Assembly (NCBI RefSeq): GCF_000295095.1
Contig: NZ_JH806633.1
Span: 859,797-923,796, forward strand
Direction: 5' to 3'
Source of the DNA: Actinomyces timonensis DSM 23838
GTDB lineage: Bacteria > Actinomycetota > Actinomycetes > Actinomycetales > Actinomycetaceae
DNA length: 64,000 bases
Part shown: positions 44,430 through 53,337 of the stretch, in pieces
Layout of the letters: each line of letters starts with the position of its first letter
Position numbering within the stretch: position 1 is the stretch's first letter
Translations under genes and position numbers: made by a program
The notes under the pieces: model-generated
What the model saw: the letters and a program-made list of their open reading frames with translations, nothing else
Database searches by the model: none
Told to the model about the DNA's origin: nothing

Positions 44430-44525
44430 CCGGGCGAACAGCACCGCGAGATTCTGAATTCTCAGGCAGTCTCGCATCTCGGCGTGCTGATCGCCCGGTC
44501 TCGGCGTGCTGATCGCCCGGTCTCG
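44430..44525. repeat. 22-bp repeat family, one inverted and two direct copies (locus 2)
   Basis: An inverted copy CCGGGCGAACAGCACCGCGA (plus GA) spans 44430-44451. Two direct copies TCTCGGCGTGCTGATCGCCC (plus GG) span 44477-44498 and 44499-44520, then TCTCG. A GAATTC palindrome lies between the inverted and direct sets. The unit matches locus 1 at 36759. The direct copies end just before a TAGAAT -10 (44533-44538) of the downstream gene. Confidence 0.82.
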
Positions 44526-44590
44526 ACGCGGATAGAATCGGGGGCGGCTGGCGGCGGTGTCGGCGACGGCGGAGCCGGCGAGGAGGAGCG

Positions 44591-45439
44591 ATGAGCACGA
44601 CAGGACTGGACCTGGACTCACTGCTGGGCGCGGCGCGCGAGGCCGTCCTCGCCGCGGCGGCGCTCGCCCTCGACCCGGGCGGCGAGCTGCGCGTGGAGAC
44701 CAAGCAGAACGACAAGGACCTGGTCACCCAGGTCGATCGGGGCGCGGAGCGGATCGTCGCCGAGCGCATCACGCCCACCGGCATTCCGCTGCACGGCGAG
44801 GAGGAGCACCGCGTCGAGGGATTCGAGGCCCATTCCGGCCCGGCCTGGGTGGTCGACCCGATCGACGGCACGACGAACTACGTGGCCACGCACCGCGACT
44901 GGGCGGTGTCCCTCGCCCTCGTCGACGGCGGCGCCCCCGTGGTCGCGGCACTCGCCGACCCTGTGGCGGGCCGCCTCATGACGGCTGTCGCCGAGCGCGG
45001 GGCCTGGGTGGGGCCGCTGCGGGCGGCCAGCGACGCCGACGAGCCGATCCCCCCGGCGCCCGATCTGCCGCTGGAGCGCGGCGCGGCGATCGTCCCCTTC
45101 AGCGCGCTTGGGGGCGTGCCCGGTGCCGACGGCGTCGCGGGCGCCGCGCTGGCGGCCCGCGCCTACGGCTCTGCGGCCCTGGAGATCGCTGAGGTGGCAA
45201 GGGGCACAGCGGTGGCCTTCCTGCACGGCGGGCTCAAGCCCTGGGACATGGCGGCGGCGGTCCTCCTGGCCCGTGAGGCGGGCGCGCTCGTCACGCGCGC
45301 CGATGGATCCCCTCTCGACGTGCGCCGCGCCGGCTCCGTGCTGGCGGCCACGCCCACTGCGCACGCCCAGGTCCTGGAGATCCTCGCCGGCGCCCGCGGC
45401 CGCGCCGAGGCGGCGGGCGAGCCGGGGCCTCGCGATTAG
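44591..45439 (+). CDS. Inositol monophosphatase family protein
   Basis: A 282-residue phosphatase with the two metal signatures: WVVDPIDGTTNYVATHRDWAV (DPIDGTxNF-type) and LKPWDMAAAVLLAREAGALV (WDxAAxxLLxxEAG), plus GEEEHRVE. AGGAGGAGCG precedes the ATG. It may dephosphorylate inositol-phosphate, histidinol-phosphate or 3'-phosphoadenylates; the subfamily is not decided. A TAGAAT -10 lies at 44533-44538, next to the 22-bp repeats. Confidence 0.92.
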   Translation: MSTTGLDLDSLLGAAREAVLAAAALALDPGGELRVETKQNDKDLVTQVDRGAERIVAERITPTGIPLHGEEEHRVEGFEAHSGPAWVVDPIDGTTNYVATHRDWAVSLALVDGGAPVVAALADPVAGRLMTAVAERGAWVGPLRAASDADEPIPPAPDLPLERGAAIVPFSALGGVPGADGVAGAALAARAYGSAALEIAEVARGTAVAFLHGGLKPWDMAAAVLLAREAGALVTRADGSPLDVRRAGSVLAATPTAHAQVLEILAGARGRAEAAGEPGPRD

Positions 45440-46662
45440 CGGCCGGGGGCCAGGACGGCGCCCAGCTGCGCGAGGAGGTCCGCGACGGTGGGGAGCCGCG
45501 CGGCGGCAGCCCTCGCCCGCTCTCGCCAGGCATCCCGGGCGTCGGGGTCGGCGAGGAGGCGGCCGACGGCGTCAGCGATGGACTGGGCCTCGGGCGCCAC
45601 GAGGATGGCGCCCCCGCGCGCGGTGACGCCCGTGCCCCCGACATCGGTGGCGACGATGGCGGCGCCCGCGCGCAGCGCCTCCTGGATGGTGAGCGGCTGC
45701 CCCTCCCACAGGCTGGTCTGGACGACGGCGTCAGCGCTGGCCATGAGCGCCGGGGCGTCGTCGCGCCGCCCGAGCAGGGCGACCGGCAGGCCCTCGGCGT
45801 CGATACGGGCCTGGAGGGTGCCCCGCAGCGGACCCTCCCCCGCGATGAGCCAGGTCGGGGCGGGGCCGCCGCCCTCAGCGCGGCGGGTGAGGATCGAGGC
45901 GGCGTCGAGCAGGAGGTCGAGGCCCTTCTGGGGGGCCAGGCGGGCGACGGTGAGGATGACGGGGCCGTCGCCGCTCGCGCCCGGAAGGGCCTCGGCCGCT
46001 CCGGGGACGCTCAAAGCGCGGCTGCCCGAGTCACTGTCTGGGGCGCTGTCCGGGCCTGCGCCACCCGCGGCGCCCTCTCCCCGCCCCGGCGCCGTCTGCG
46101 GCGCGGGGATGACGGCGAGCCGGGCGCTGGCCGCCCCACGGGCGCGGGCACGCTCGACGAGGTCGGGGCTGACGCCGAGGACGACGTCGGCCCTCCTGGC
46201 CACGAGGGATTCGAGCCCATTCCCGATGAGCCGGGTGAGGCGCCCACCGACGGGGAGGTTGTGGAGGGTGACGACCAGGCGCGCCCGCCCGCTCCGGCGC
46301 CGGCCGAGCGCGAGGGCGGCCACTGAGCCCGCCCGCAGACCGTGGGCGTGGACAACGTCGGCCCCCCGGGCGAGGGTGGCCAGGCGGCGCACCACGGAGC
46401 GGTCGGAGGGCGAGGGGCGGGGGCCGATCTCGAGGGGGGCGCGGCGGGCGGCGCCGGTGTCGAGGCCGTCGAGGACCGCCGTCGGGGCGGCGACGACCAC
46501 CCCGTGCCCGGCGGCGGTGAGCGTGCGGGCGCATTGCCCGAGGTGGGCGCGCACTCCCCCGGCGGCGCTGCCGCTGACCTCGATGACGCGAATGGCTTCC
46601 CCCGTCGCGCCCGTGGCCCCAGCGGGCCCAGTTGATCCCGTCGTCCCGGTCATACCGGTCAT
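45436..46662 (-). CDS. GT4-family glycosyltransferase
   Basis: A 408-residue GT-B enzyme. N-terminal half: VSGSAAGGVRAHLGQCARTL and DVVHAHGLRAGSVAAL; C-terminal half: VARLAPQKGLDLLLDA and the nucleotide-sugar motif EGQPLTIQEALRAGAAIVATDVGGTG. The first 20 residues are a Gly-x-Thr run (MTGMTGTTGSTGPAGATGATG). The first ATG overlaps the murJ stop (ATGA). It is last in the run with MurJ, so it may add sugar to a lipid-linked envelope polymer. Its 3' end overlaps the phosphatase gene by 4 bases. Confidence 0.88.
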   Translation of the reverse strand: MTGMTGTTGSTGPAGATGATGEAIRVIEVSGSAAGGVRAHLGQCARTLTAAGHGVVVAAPTAVLDGLDTGAARRAPLEIGPRPSPSDRSVVRRLATLARGADVVHAHGLRAGSVAALALGRRRSGRARLVVTLHNLPVGGRLTRLIGNGLESLVARRADVVLGVSPDLVERARARGAASARLAVIPAPQTAPGRGEGAAGGAGPDSAPDSDSGSRALSVPGAAEALPGASGDGPVILTVARLAPQKGLDLLLDAASILTRRAEGGGPAPTWLIAGEGPLRGTLQARIDAEGLPVALLGRRDDAPALMASADAVVQTSLWEGQPLTIQEALRAGAAIVATDVGGTGVTARGGAILVAPEAQSIADAVGRLLADPDARDAWRERARAAAARLPTVADLLAQLGAVLAPGR

Positions 46663-48371
46663 CTCCTCCCCCGGCGCAGCGCTCCCAGGGCCTGGGGGCA
46701 GGCGACGTGCATGGCGGTGATCGTGGCGAGGGCGGCCAGGAGCGCCCAGACGCAGGAGAGCAGGATCTGGGACCAGGGCGCGCTGGTCATCTGGCTGAGT
46801 GCCCGCCCGGCCCATCCGGCGGCGGCCGCGGCCGGTCCTCCCACGAGGATGACCCGGATGATGGGGCGCAGCACGGGGGCGCCCAGGCAGCGGGCGAGTG
46901 CGGCCAGGAGGCCGATGCCGGCGATCGTCATGCCGACGGATGTGCCCAGGCCGAGCGCTTTGAGGGTGGCGGGGCCGTCGGCTCCCCCAGGGGCCAGCCA
47001 TCGCACGGCGGCGGCGGAGAGGATGGCCGCTCCGGCCCAGCCCAGGGCGGTGGCGTGGGCGGCCCAGCGCGCCCGGTCGGCGGCGAACAGGACGCGGGTG
47101 ACCTGGTGGATGAGGCCGAAGCCGACGATGCCGGGGGCGAAGGCGACCAGGGCGGTGGACATCCCCCGGACGTTGTTGGTCAGGAGTGCGAAGAAGGCCT
47201 CGGCCCCGGTGCTCGCCGCCAGGAGCATCGCCATTCCCGCCAAGCAGACGCCGGTGACGAGGGCGGTGGAGGCCCCGCACAGCTCGAGGGCCTCCTCGCG
47301 CGGGCTGCGCGCGTGCCGTCCCGGGGCGATGGCGCTCTTCTCAACCCTGCCGCTCCCGGTGGGGGCGGCGCGGTCGGCGTCGTCGCCGAGCAGGGCGGCG
47401 ATCCTCGGGTAGAGGACGGTCGCGACGGGCACGGCGAGGACGGCGTAGGGCAGCACCCAGATGGCCTGCGTGTACTGGTAGACGGCGATGGTGCCGCTGA
47501 CGCCGCCCGAGCGCGCCAGCACGGGGACGACGAGCATGAAGGCCTGCTGGGCGATGAGGGCGGTGATGCCGGCGGTGGCCAGGCTCCAGGCGCGCCGGCG
47601 GGTGGCGGCGTCGAGGCGGAGGGTGGGGCGCAGGTCGATGTCGAGGCGGGAGGCGGGGATGAGGAGGGGCAGGCTGAGGGCGGCCACGCCGAGGGTGGTG
47701 CCCCAGCCGAGGACGAGCAGTCCCATGGAGTCCGCCGCGCTGGTCCAGTTCTCGGCGCCTGCGGGGGTGAGGGCGCCGTAGAGGCCGTAGGAGGCCATGA
47801 CGACGACGCTGGACAGGATCGGGGTGATGGCGGGCCAGGCGAAGCGCCGGTGGGCCTGCAGGACGCCGGTGAGGACGACGCCGATGCCGTAGAGGGGCAC
47901 TTGGAGGGCGAACATGCGCAGGAAGCTGGCGACGAGGCGCGTCTGGAAGGCGGGGTCGGCATCGGCGGAGGTGGGGAAGAGGGCGGCGATGGGGTCGGCG
48001 AAAACGGCGAGGAGGATGCCCAGGGGCACGAGGATGGTGAGGACCAGGCTGAGCATGGCGGAGGCGGTCCGGGAGACGGTCTCGCGGTCGCCGGCCATGA
48101 TGGCGCTGGCCAGGAGGGGGACGATGGTGGCGGCCAGGGCCCCGCCGACGACGACCTCGTACAGGACGTTGGGGATCTGGTTGGCGGTGGCATAGGCCCC
48201 GGCGACGGCGCCCGTGCCGACGGTCGCGGCCTGGACGATCCAGCGCAGGAAGCCGAGCGCGCGGGAGATGAGGGTGAGTCCCGCGACGCCGCCGACGACG
48301 CCCGCGAGGCCGCGCTGCGCCGGAGCGGTTCCCTCCTCGGCGCGCGCGGCGGCGGTGGCCTTGCTCGTCAT
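46659..48371 (-). CDS. murJ: MurJ/MviN-type lipid II flippase
   Basis: A 570-residue membrane protein with about 14 segments. N-terminal GLAGVVGGVAGLTLISRALGFLRW and PNVLYEVVVGGALAATIVPLL match the MOP-superfamily MurJ pattern; VYQYTQAIWVLPYAVLAVPVATVLYPR is the conserved segment 8 region. Flips lipid II across the membrane for cell-wall synthesis. Its ATG overlaps the upstream gene's stop (ATGA) and its stop overlaps the glycosyltransferase ATG. Confidence 0.92.
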   Translation of the reverse strand: MTSKATAAARAEEGTAPAQRGLAGVVGGVAGLTLISRALGFLRWIVQAATVGTGAVAGAYATANQIPNVLYEVVVGGALAATIVPLLASAIMAGDRETVSRTASAMLSLVLTILVPLGILLAVFADPIAALFPTSADADPAFQTRLVASFLRMFALQVPLYGIGVVLTGVLQAHRRFAWPAITPILSSVVVMASYGLYGALTPAGAENWTSAADSMGLLVLGWGTTLGVAALSLPLLIPASRLDIDLRPTLRLDAATRRRAWSLATAGITALIAQQAFMLVVPVLARSGGVSGTIAVYQYTQAIWVLPYAVLAVPVATVLYPRIAALLGDDADRAAPTGSGRVEKSAIAPGRHARSPREEALELCGASTALVTGVCLAGMAMLLAASTGAEAFFALLTNNVRGMSTALVAFAPGIVGFGLIHQVTRVLFAADRARWAAHATALGWAGAAILSAAAVRWLAPGGADGPATLKALGLGTSVGMTIAGIGLLAALARCLGAPVLRPIIRVILVGGPAAAAAGWAGRALSQMTSAPWSQILLSCVWALLAALATITAMHVACPQALGALRRGRR

Positions 48372-49294
48372 CGGTCCCGGCGCCCCAGGGCGTCCAGCGC
48401 GGCGAGGGCCGGGGTGGAGTCGATGACGCGTGAGAAGGAGACGCGCTCGCTGGCGAGAATGAGGGCGACGCCGGTGGCGGCGGCCGCCTGGCGGATCGCG
48501 CGCGAGGGGGCGGCGGCCAGGGCTGTGCCGACGAGGGCGCCGAGGGAGTTGGCGCCGGTGTCGCCGAGCATGGTGCGCTCGGCGAGGTCCTCGGGCGCGG
48601 AGGCAGCGGCGACGCCGAGGGCGCCTGTGGCGAGGAGCCGGGTGGGGGCGGCGGCGTGGCCGGGCCAGAGCGCCAGGGGGGCGCTGATGAGGGCGCTGGC
48701 CTTGAGGGCGCGGCCGGGGCGCAGGTCGAGGAGGTTGTGGACGTTGGCCCAGGCGCCGATGGCGACGGTGCTGACGACGGCGTCGGCGGCGAACGCGGGC
48801 AGCCGCGCGGGGCGGGGGGCGGGTGCTGTCAGGGCCCGGTGCCTGGCGAGGAGGACGCCGCTGACGAGGGCACCGGAGCCGATGATGGCGATCTTGAGCG
48901 CGCCGGTGGTGACGCGTCCCTTGGCGAGGGCGCCGAGGTGGCCTGAGAGGCCCTTGGCGGGGGCGTCGCCGTCGTGGGCACCGGCGTCGAGGTCGTCGAT
49001 GAGGCCGGCGGTGCCTCCGGCGGAGGCGGCGATGACGGCGGCGAGGACTGGCCGCGGGGCGGGGTTGGCCGGGAGGCGCCGGGCGAGGGCTCCCGTGCGC
49101 CCGGCCGCCGCGGTGGCGCCGATGGCGGTGGCGATGCCGCCTCGCAGGGAGACGGTGCGCCCGTGGAAATTAGTGCGCTCCAGGCGCGCCTGCCCCGGGA
49201 GCGCGCGCAGGGCGAGGGAGGCAGCGGCCGTCCAGGCAAGGCCGCTGGCGGCGGCGGTGATCGCGTGCCGGACGGGTGAGGTTACGCGTGTCAT
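48368..49294 (-). CDS. MraY/WecA-like phosphoglycosyl transferase paralogue with altered motifs
   Basis: A 308-residue membrane protein. It keeps TNFHGRTVSLRGGIA, GLIDDLDAG and LGDTGANSLGALVG from the MraY/WecA family. The conserved NxxNxxDGxDGL is changed to NVHNLLDLRPGRALK, so part of the substrate site differs. It lies between the MctB and MurJ genes, with 4-base overlap to murJ. A role in a lipid-linked sugar pathway is plausible; true activity is uncertain. Confidence 0.78.
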   Translation of the reverse strand: MTRVTSPVRHAITAAASGLAWTAAASLALRALPGQARLERTNFHGRTVSLRGGIATAIGATAAAGRTGALARRLPANPAPRPVLAAVIAASAGGTAGLIDDLDAGAHDGDAPAKGLSGHLGALAKGRVTTGALKIAIIGSGALVSGVLLARHRALTAPAPRPARLPAFAADAVVSTVAIGAWANVHNLLDLRPGRALKASALISAPLALWPGHAAAPTRLLATGALGVAAASAPEDLAERTMLGDTGANSLGALVGTALAAAPSRAIRQAAAATGVALILASERVSFSRVIDSTPALAALDALGRRDR

Positions 49295-49298
49295 GAGG

Positions 49299-50228
49299 TC
49301 AGCCCTTCGAGGGGATGGGGGGCATGACGGCGGTGGCGCCGTCGTCGAAGCCATAAGCGCCCTGCGTCCCCGCCAGGACCGCGGCGAGGGCGAGGGGGAC
49401 GGAAACGGCGGCGCTGGCCTGGCCCACGGAGTCGATCGTCGTCGCCTTGGTCTTGGCCTCGCGCATGACGGAGATGATGTCGAGCTCGTCGTCGGCCCCG
49501 CCGACGATGACGGCCGAGCCGCCCGCGGCCACGCCGTTGAGCGCAGAGGCCCAGGCCTTCCCGGTGGCGTCCGCGCCAGGAGTCGGGGTGGCGCCCGCGG
49601 CATTGGACTGGGCCGAGCGGGGCCCCACGACCACCACGGCGTCGGCCTTCGCCGTCAACTGGGAGTCGACCGTCATGAGGGGCGTGTCCGAGGCGGTGAG
49701 CAGGTCGCGCAGCGCGGTGGCGGACGGGCCCTCCGTCGTCAGCGTCTTGGCCAGGCCCTCGCCCAGGATGCCGTTGGCGTCGCTGGAGACGGGCTGACCG
49801 ATGTTGCCGGCGAACTGGCCGGAGTAGGTGGAGCGGAAGGACTCGCGGTCGGGGTCGGTCCACACCGAGGTCAGCGTCACGCGGCCCACGGTCTTGCCGC
49901 CGGCGGCCTCGATCTGGGAGATGACGAGCTCGACGTCCTCATCCTGGGCGTCGGGCAGGGAGACGATCGCGATCGACCGCCCGCTCAGCGTTCCGGGCAG
50001 GTAGGAGGATGCGGCGGCGGTGATGTAGGCGTCACGGTCGTTGAGCGCGGCGGAGGCCGTCTCCAGCTGGGCGTGCGCCGCGTTGCGATCCTCGCGCAGG
50101 GACTCCACCTGGTTGTGCAGGGCGTCCCCCAGGGAGTTCTGCAGGGGGCCCGCCCCCAGGACGATCCCCACGGCCAGGGCGAGGAAGACCGAGATGAGGG
50201 AGACCAGGTGGTAGCGGAAGTCGATCAT
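49299..50228 (-). CDS. MctB/SteB-type outer-envelope protein (copper-transporter family)
   Basis: A 309-residue protein. N-terminal membrane segment FRYHLVSLISVFLALAVGIVLGAG is the family signature, then a short coiled coil (DALHNQVESLREDRNAAHAQLETASAAL) and an extracytoplasmic domain. Mycobacterial MctB is a channel linked to copper; corynebacterial SteB works with SteA in cell separation. The adjacent steA gene favours the latter role. 4 bases separate it from the next gene. Confidence 0.88.
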   Translation of the reverse strand: MIDFRYHLVSLISVFLALAVGIVLGAGPLQNSLGDALHNQVESLREDRNAAHAQLETASAALNDRDAYITAAASSYLPGTLSGRSIAIVSLPDAQDEDVELVISQIEAAGGKTVGRVTLTSVWTDPDRESFRSTYSGQFAGNIGQPVSSDANGILGEGLAKTLTTEGPSATALRDLLTASDTPLMTVDSQLTAKADAVVVVGPRSAQSNAAGATPTPGADATGKAWASALNGVAAGGSAVIVGGADDELDIISVMREAKTKATTIDSVGQASAAVSVPLALAAVLAGTQGAYGFDDGATAVMPPIPSKG

Positions 50229-50272
50229 GATGCGTTCCTTGCTGCTTCAGCGAATGGCGCGGATGCGGATCG

Positions 50273-51475
50273 TCACAGGGACGGGGTCTTCGGGGACAGG
50301 CCCACGAGCGACCTCAGGAAGTTGATGAAATCATCCCAGGCGGCGCCGAACAGGCCGAGGAAGGTCTGGCCGGCGGGCGTGGACTGGAGCGCCGCCAACA
50401 GGGCGAGCAGTCCCGCCATGGCCAGGAAGAACAGGTGCCAGCTGGAGATGCGGGTGCGGTAGAGCCGCGAGACGCCCTTGGCGTCGATGAGGCGCCCACC
50501 GACCTTGAGGCGGGTCAGGAAGGTCGACGACATTCCCGCCCGGCCCTTGTCGAGGAACTCCAGGAGCGTGGCGTGCGTGCCAAGCGCCACGATGAGCTCG
50601 GCGTCGGCCTCATCGGCCATGAGCATGGCGATGTCCTCGCTGGTGCCGGTCGCGGAGAAGACCACATGGTCGACGCCGAGGGCCTCCACGCGGGCAAGGC
50701 CGGGCGCGCGCCCATCGCGGTAGGCGTGGACGACGATCTCCGCCCCGCAGCGCAGGGCCTTGTCCGAGACCGAGTCCATGTCCCCCACGATCATCGTGGG
50801 CTTGAAGCCGGCCTCGATGACGGCGTCGGCCCCGCCGTCGACGCCGATGATGACGGGCTTGCAGTCGCGGATGTAGGCGCGCAGAGCCCGCAGGTCCTCC
50901 TTGTAGGAGTAGCCGCGCACGACGACGAGCACGTGCTTGCCCGCCATGGAGGTGCGGATCTCGGGCATGCCGATCCCGTTGAGCAGCAGATCGCGCTCCC
51001 GCTTCATGTACTCCATGGTGTTGGCGGCGAAGGCCTCGAGCTGGACGGCCAGCCCTTCCTTGGCCGACTCCATGGAGGCCTCGACGGTTGCTGGGGTCTG
51101 CACGGTGCCCTCGGCGACGATCGCCTCCTCGCCCTCGAGGCGCACGGCGCCGTCGGTGACGGTGATCCGATCGCCCTCGTGCAGGCGCATGACGTCCGCG
51201 CCGAGGTCGTCGATGAGGGGGATGCCGGCGTCGAGGAGGATGCCGGGGCCGAGGTTCGGGTAGCGCCCGGAGACCGACGGGGAGGCGTTGAGGACCGCCG
51301 CGGGGCGCTTCTCCACGAGGGACTCGGCGGCGACGCGGTCGAGGTCGGAGTGGTCGATGACGGCGATATCGCCCGGGTTGAGGCGCTTGACCAGGTCCTT
51401 GGTACGGGCATCGACCCGGATGACGCCAACAGGGTGGTCGTCCGGGGAAGAGTGCTTGTGGAACGGGAACCTCAC
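50273..51475 (-). CDS. steA: SteA-type cell-separation protein
   Basis: A 400-residue protein of the SteA family. The middle has a thiamine-pyrophosphokinase-like fold: VIIGVDGGADAVIEAGFKPTMIVGDMDSVSD. A single C-terminal membrane segment is at about residues 345-365. SteA and SteB act together at division septa in corynebacteria. The GTG at 51475 overlaps the recN stop (GTGA). Confidence 0.88.
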   Translation of the reverse strand: MRFPFHKHSSPDDHPVGVIRVDARTKDLVKRLNPGDIAVIDHSDLDRVAAESLVEKRPAAVLNASPSVSGRYPNLGPGILLDAGIPLIDDLGADVMRLHEGDRITVTDGAVRLEGEEAIVAEGTVQTPATVEASMESAKEGLAVQLEAFAANTMEYMKRERDLLLNGIGMPEIRTSMAGKHVLVVVRGYSYKEDLRALRAYIRDCKPVIIGVDGGADAVIEAGFKPTMIVGDMDSVSDKALRCGAEIVVHAYRDGRAPGLARVEALGVDHVVFSATGTSEDIAMLMADEADAELIVALGTHATLLEFLDKGRAGMSSTFLTRLKVGGRLIDAKGVSRLYRTRISSWHLFFLAMAGLLALLAALQSTPAGQTFLGLFGAAWDDFINFLRSLVGLSPKTPSL

Positions 51476-53337
51476 GCGCTTGATTCTGCCATGCCGGCCT
51501 CGGCCAGGAGTTCCGCGGCGTGCCGGAGGGCGGCCTCGGAATCGTCGTGGCCGGAGAGCATCCGCGCCAGTTCGCGCTCCCGCTCGGCCCCCGTGACATG
51601 GGTGACCCGCGTGCGCGTGATCCTCGTCCCGGTGCTGGCGCCGGCAGTGCCGTCAGCGACGTCAGTGCCTTCAGCACCCTCCAGAGCGCCGCCCTCCCCC
51701 GGGGTCTCCTTGTGGACCACGAGGTGGGTGTCCGCCCAGGCGGCCACCTGCGCCAGGTGGGTGACGACGATGACCTGGTGGCTGCGGGCCAGCCGCGCCA
51801 GGCGCCGCCCGATCTCCCGCGCGGCCTTGCCACCGACGCCGGCGTCGATCTCATCGAAGACGAAGGTGCGGGCGTGCTGGCGGTCCGGCGCCGCGCCGCC
51901 GTCCTCCGCGTCGGGGGTGGGCCCGGCCATGGTGGCGTCGGCGAGCACGACCTCCAGGGCGAGCATGATCCGGGACAGCTCGCCGCCGGAGGCCCCCTTG
52001 CCCAGGGGCATCGGGGTCGCGCCGGGGTGCGGGGACAGCAGCAGCGAGACCGCCTCCGCGCCGGTGGGGCCGGGCTCGTCGAGCGCCTCGAGGCCGACGA
52101 CGAGCCGGGCGCCGCTCATCCGCAGGCCCGCGAGCTCGGCGGTGACGGCCTCCTGGAGGCGCTCGGCCAGTCGGGCCCGGGCGGCGCTGAGCTCGCTGGC
52201 GGTGGCGTCGAGCTCGGCCTGGGCCTCGGCGAGGGTCTGGCCGAGGGCCTCCGCGCCGTCGGCGGGCCCGTCGATCCGGGCGAGGCGGTCGGCGGCGCGC
52301 TGCCCCCAGTCCAGGAGGGCGTCGACGCCGTCGATTGGCTCGGTGGCTCCCCCGGTCTCTCGGCACAGGCGGGTCAGCTCGGCGCGGCGCTGGTTGACCC
52401 AGGCCAGGCGCGCGGGGTCGGCGTCGAGGCCGGAGAGGTAGGCGCCGAGGTCCGCCCCGATATCGGCGCTGAGGATGCCGAGCTGGCGCACGCGCCCGGC
52501 GAGCTCGGTCAGGGCGGGGTCGACGCCGTCGACGGCGGCCAGGGCGCGGGCGGCGGCGGCGATGAGGGAGGAGACATCCACCGTGTCAGCGCCCACGGAG
52601 GCCGCGGCGGGGTCGGCGTCGGCGGTCAGGGCAGCGGCGGCGGCTGTCGCTGCCAGGCGCAGGTCCTCGGCGTGCTCCAGGCGGCTCGCCTCGGCCTCAA
52701 GATCGGTATCCTCCGCGGGCGCGGGGTCGACGGCCTCGATGGCCTCCAGCCAGGCGCGCAGGCGGGCGGCCTCCTCGGCGCGCGCCTGGGAGCCGGCCTG
52801 CCACTGCGCCAGTTCCTCGGCGGCGCTGGCCCGGCGCCGATAGGCCTGGGCGTAGCGGCGACACAGGGCGGCGTGCTCGGGCCCGCCGAGGGAGTCGAGG
52901 GCGGCGCGCTGGGCGGCCGCGGAGCGCAGGCGGAGCTGGTCGGCCTGCCCGTGGACGGCCACGAGACGGGACCCGACCTCGGCGAGCACCGTCGAGGGCA
53001 CGGAGCGGCCCCCGAGGTGGGCCCGTGAGCGGCCCTCGGCGGGCACGGAGCGGGTGGCGATGAGGAGGTCGTCGTCGAGCTCGGCTCCGGCCTCGGCGGC
53101 GCGGCGCCCGGCCGGCGAGTCGGGGTCGGTGAGGAAGGCCCCCTCGACGAGGGCGCGCTGGGCGCCCGCGCGCACGACCGAGGCCTCGGCCCTCTGGCCG
53201 AGCAGCAGGCCGAGGGAGGTGAGCACCATGGTCTTGCCCGCGCCGGTCTCCCCGGTCAGGGCGGTCAGGCCCGGGCCGAAGCGCAGCTCGGCGGACTCGA
53301 TGATGCCCAGGTCCTCGATGCTCAGGGACTCGATCAA
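51472..53337 (-). CDS. recN: DNA repair protein RecN
   Basis: An SMC-like ATPase for double-strand break repair, 621 residues. Walker A GETGAGKTMVL, long coiled coils in the middle and C-terminal KGASGGELSRIMLALE with FVFDEIDAGVGGKAA (signature and Walker B). The TTG at 53337 is chosen because RecN proteins begin (M)IE-SLSIEDLG; this TTG overlaps the nadK TGA (TTGA). An ATG 11 codons upstream is an alternative. Confidence 0.92.
   Translation of the reverse strand: MIESLSIEDLGIIESAELRFGPGLTALTGETGAGKTMVLTSLGLLLGQRAEASVVRAGAQRALVEGAFLTDPDSPAGRRAAEAGAELDDDLLIATRSVPAEGRSRAHLGGRSVPSTVLAEVGSRLVAVHGQADQLRLRSAAAQRAALDSLGGPEHAALCRRYAQAYRRRASAAEELAQWQAGSQARAEEAARLRAWLEAIEAVDPAPAEDTDLEAEASRLEHAEDLRLAATAAAAALTADADPAAASVGADTVDVSSLIAAAARALAAVDGVDPALTELAGRVRQLGILSADIGADLGAYLSGLDADPARLAWVNQRRAELTRLCRETGGATEPIDGVDALLDWGQRAADRLARIDGPADGAEALGQTLAEAQAELDATASELSAARARLAERLQEAVTAELAGLRMSGARLVVGLEALDEPGPTGAEAVSLLLSPHPGATPMPLGKGASGGELSRIMLALEVVLADATMAGPTPDAEDGGAAPDRQHARTFVFDEIDAGVGGKAAREIGRRLARLARSHQVIVVTHLAQVAAWADTHLVVHKETPGEGGALEGAEGTDVADGTAGASTGTRITRTRVTHVTGAERERELARMLSGHDDSEAALRHAAELLAEAGMAESSA

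Noticed and set aside
46632-50462. A 1276-codon open frame on the plus strand
   Set aside because: It lies antisense to the glycosyltransferase, MurJ, MraY-like and MctB genes. Its composition is that of a mirror frame in GC-rich DNA and it has no domain.
50435-52441. A 668-codon open frame on the plus strand
   Set aside because: Antisense to steA and recN, no domain.
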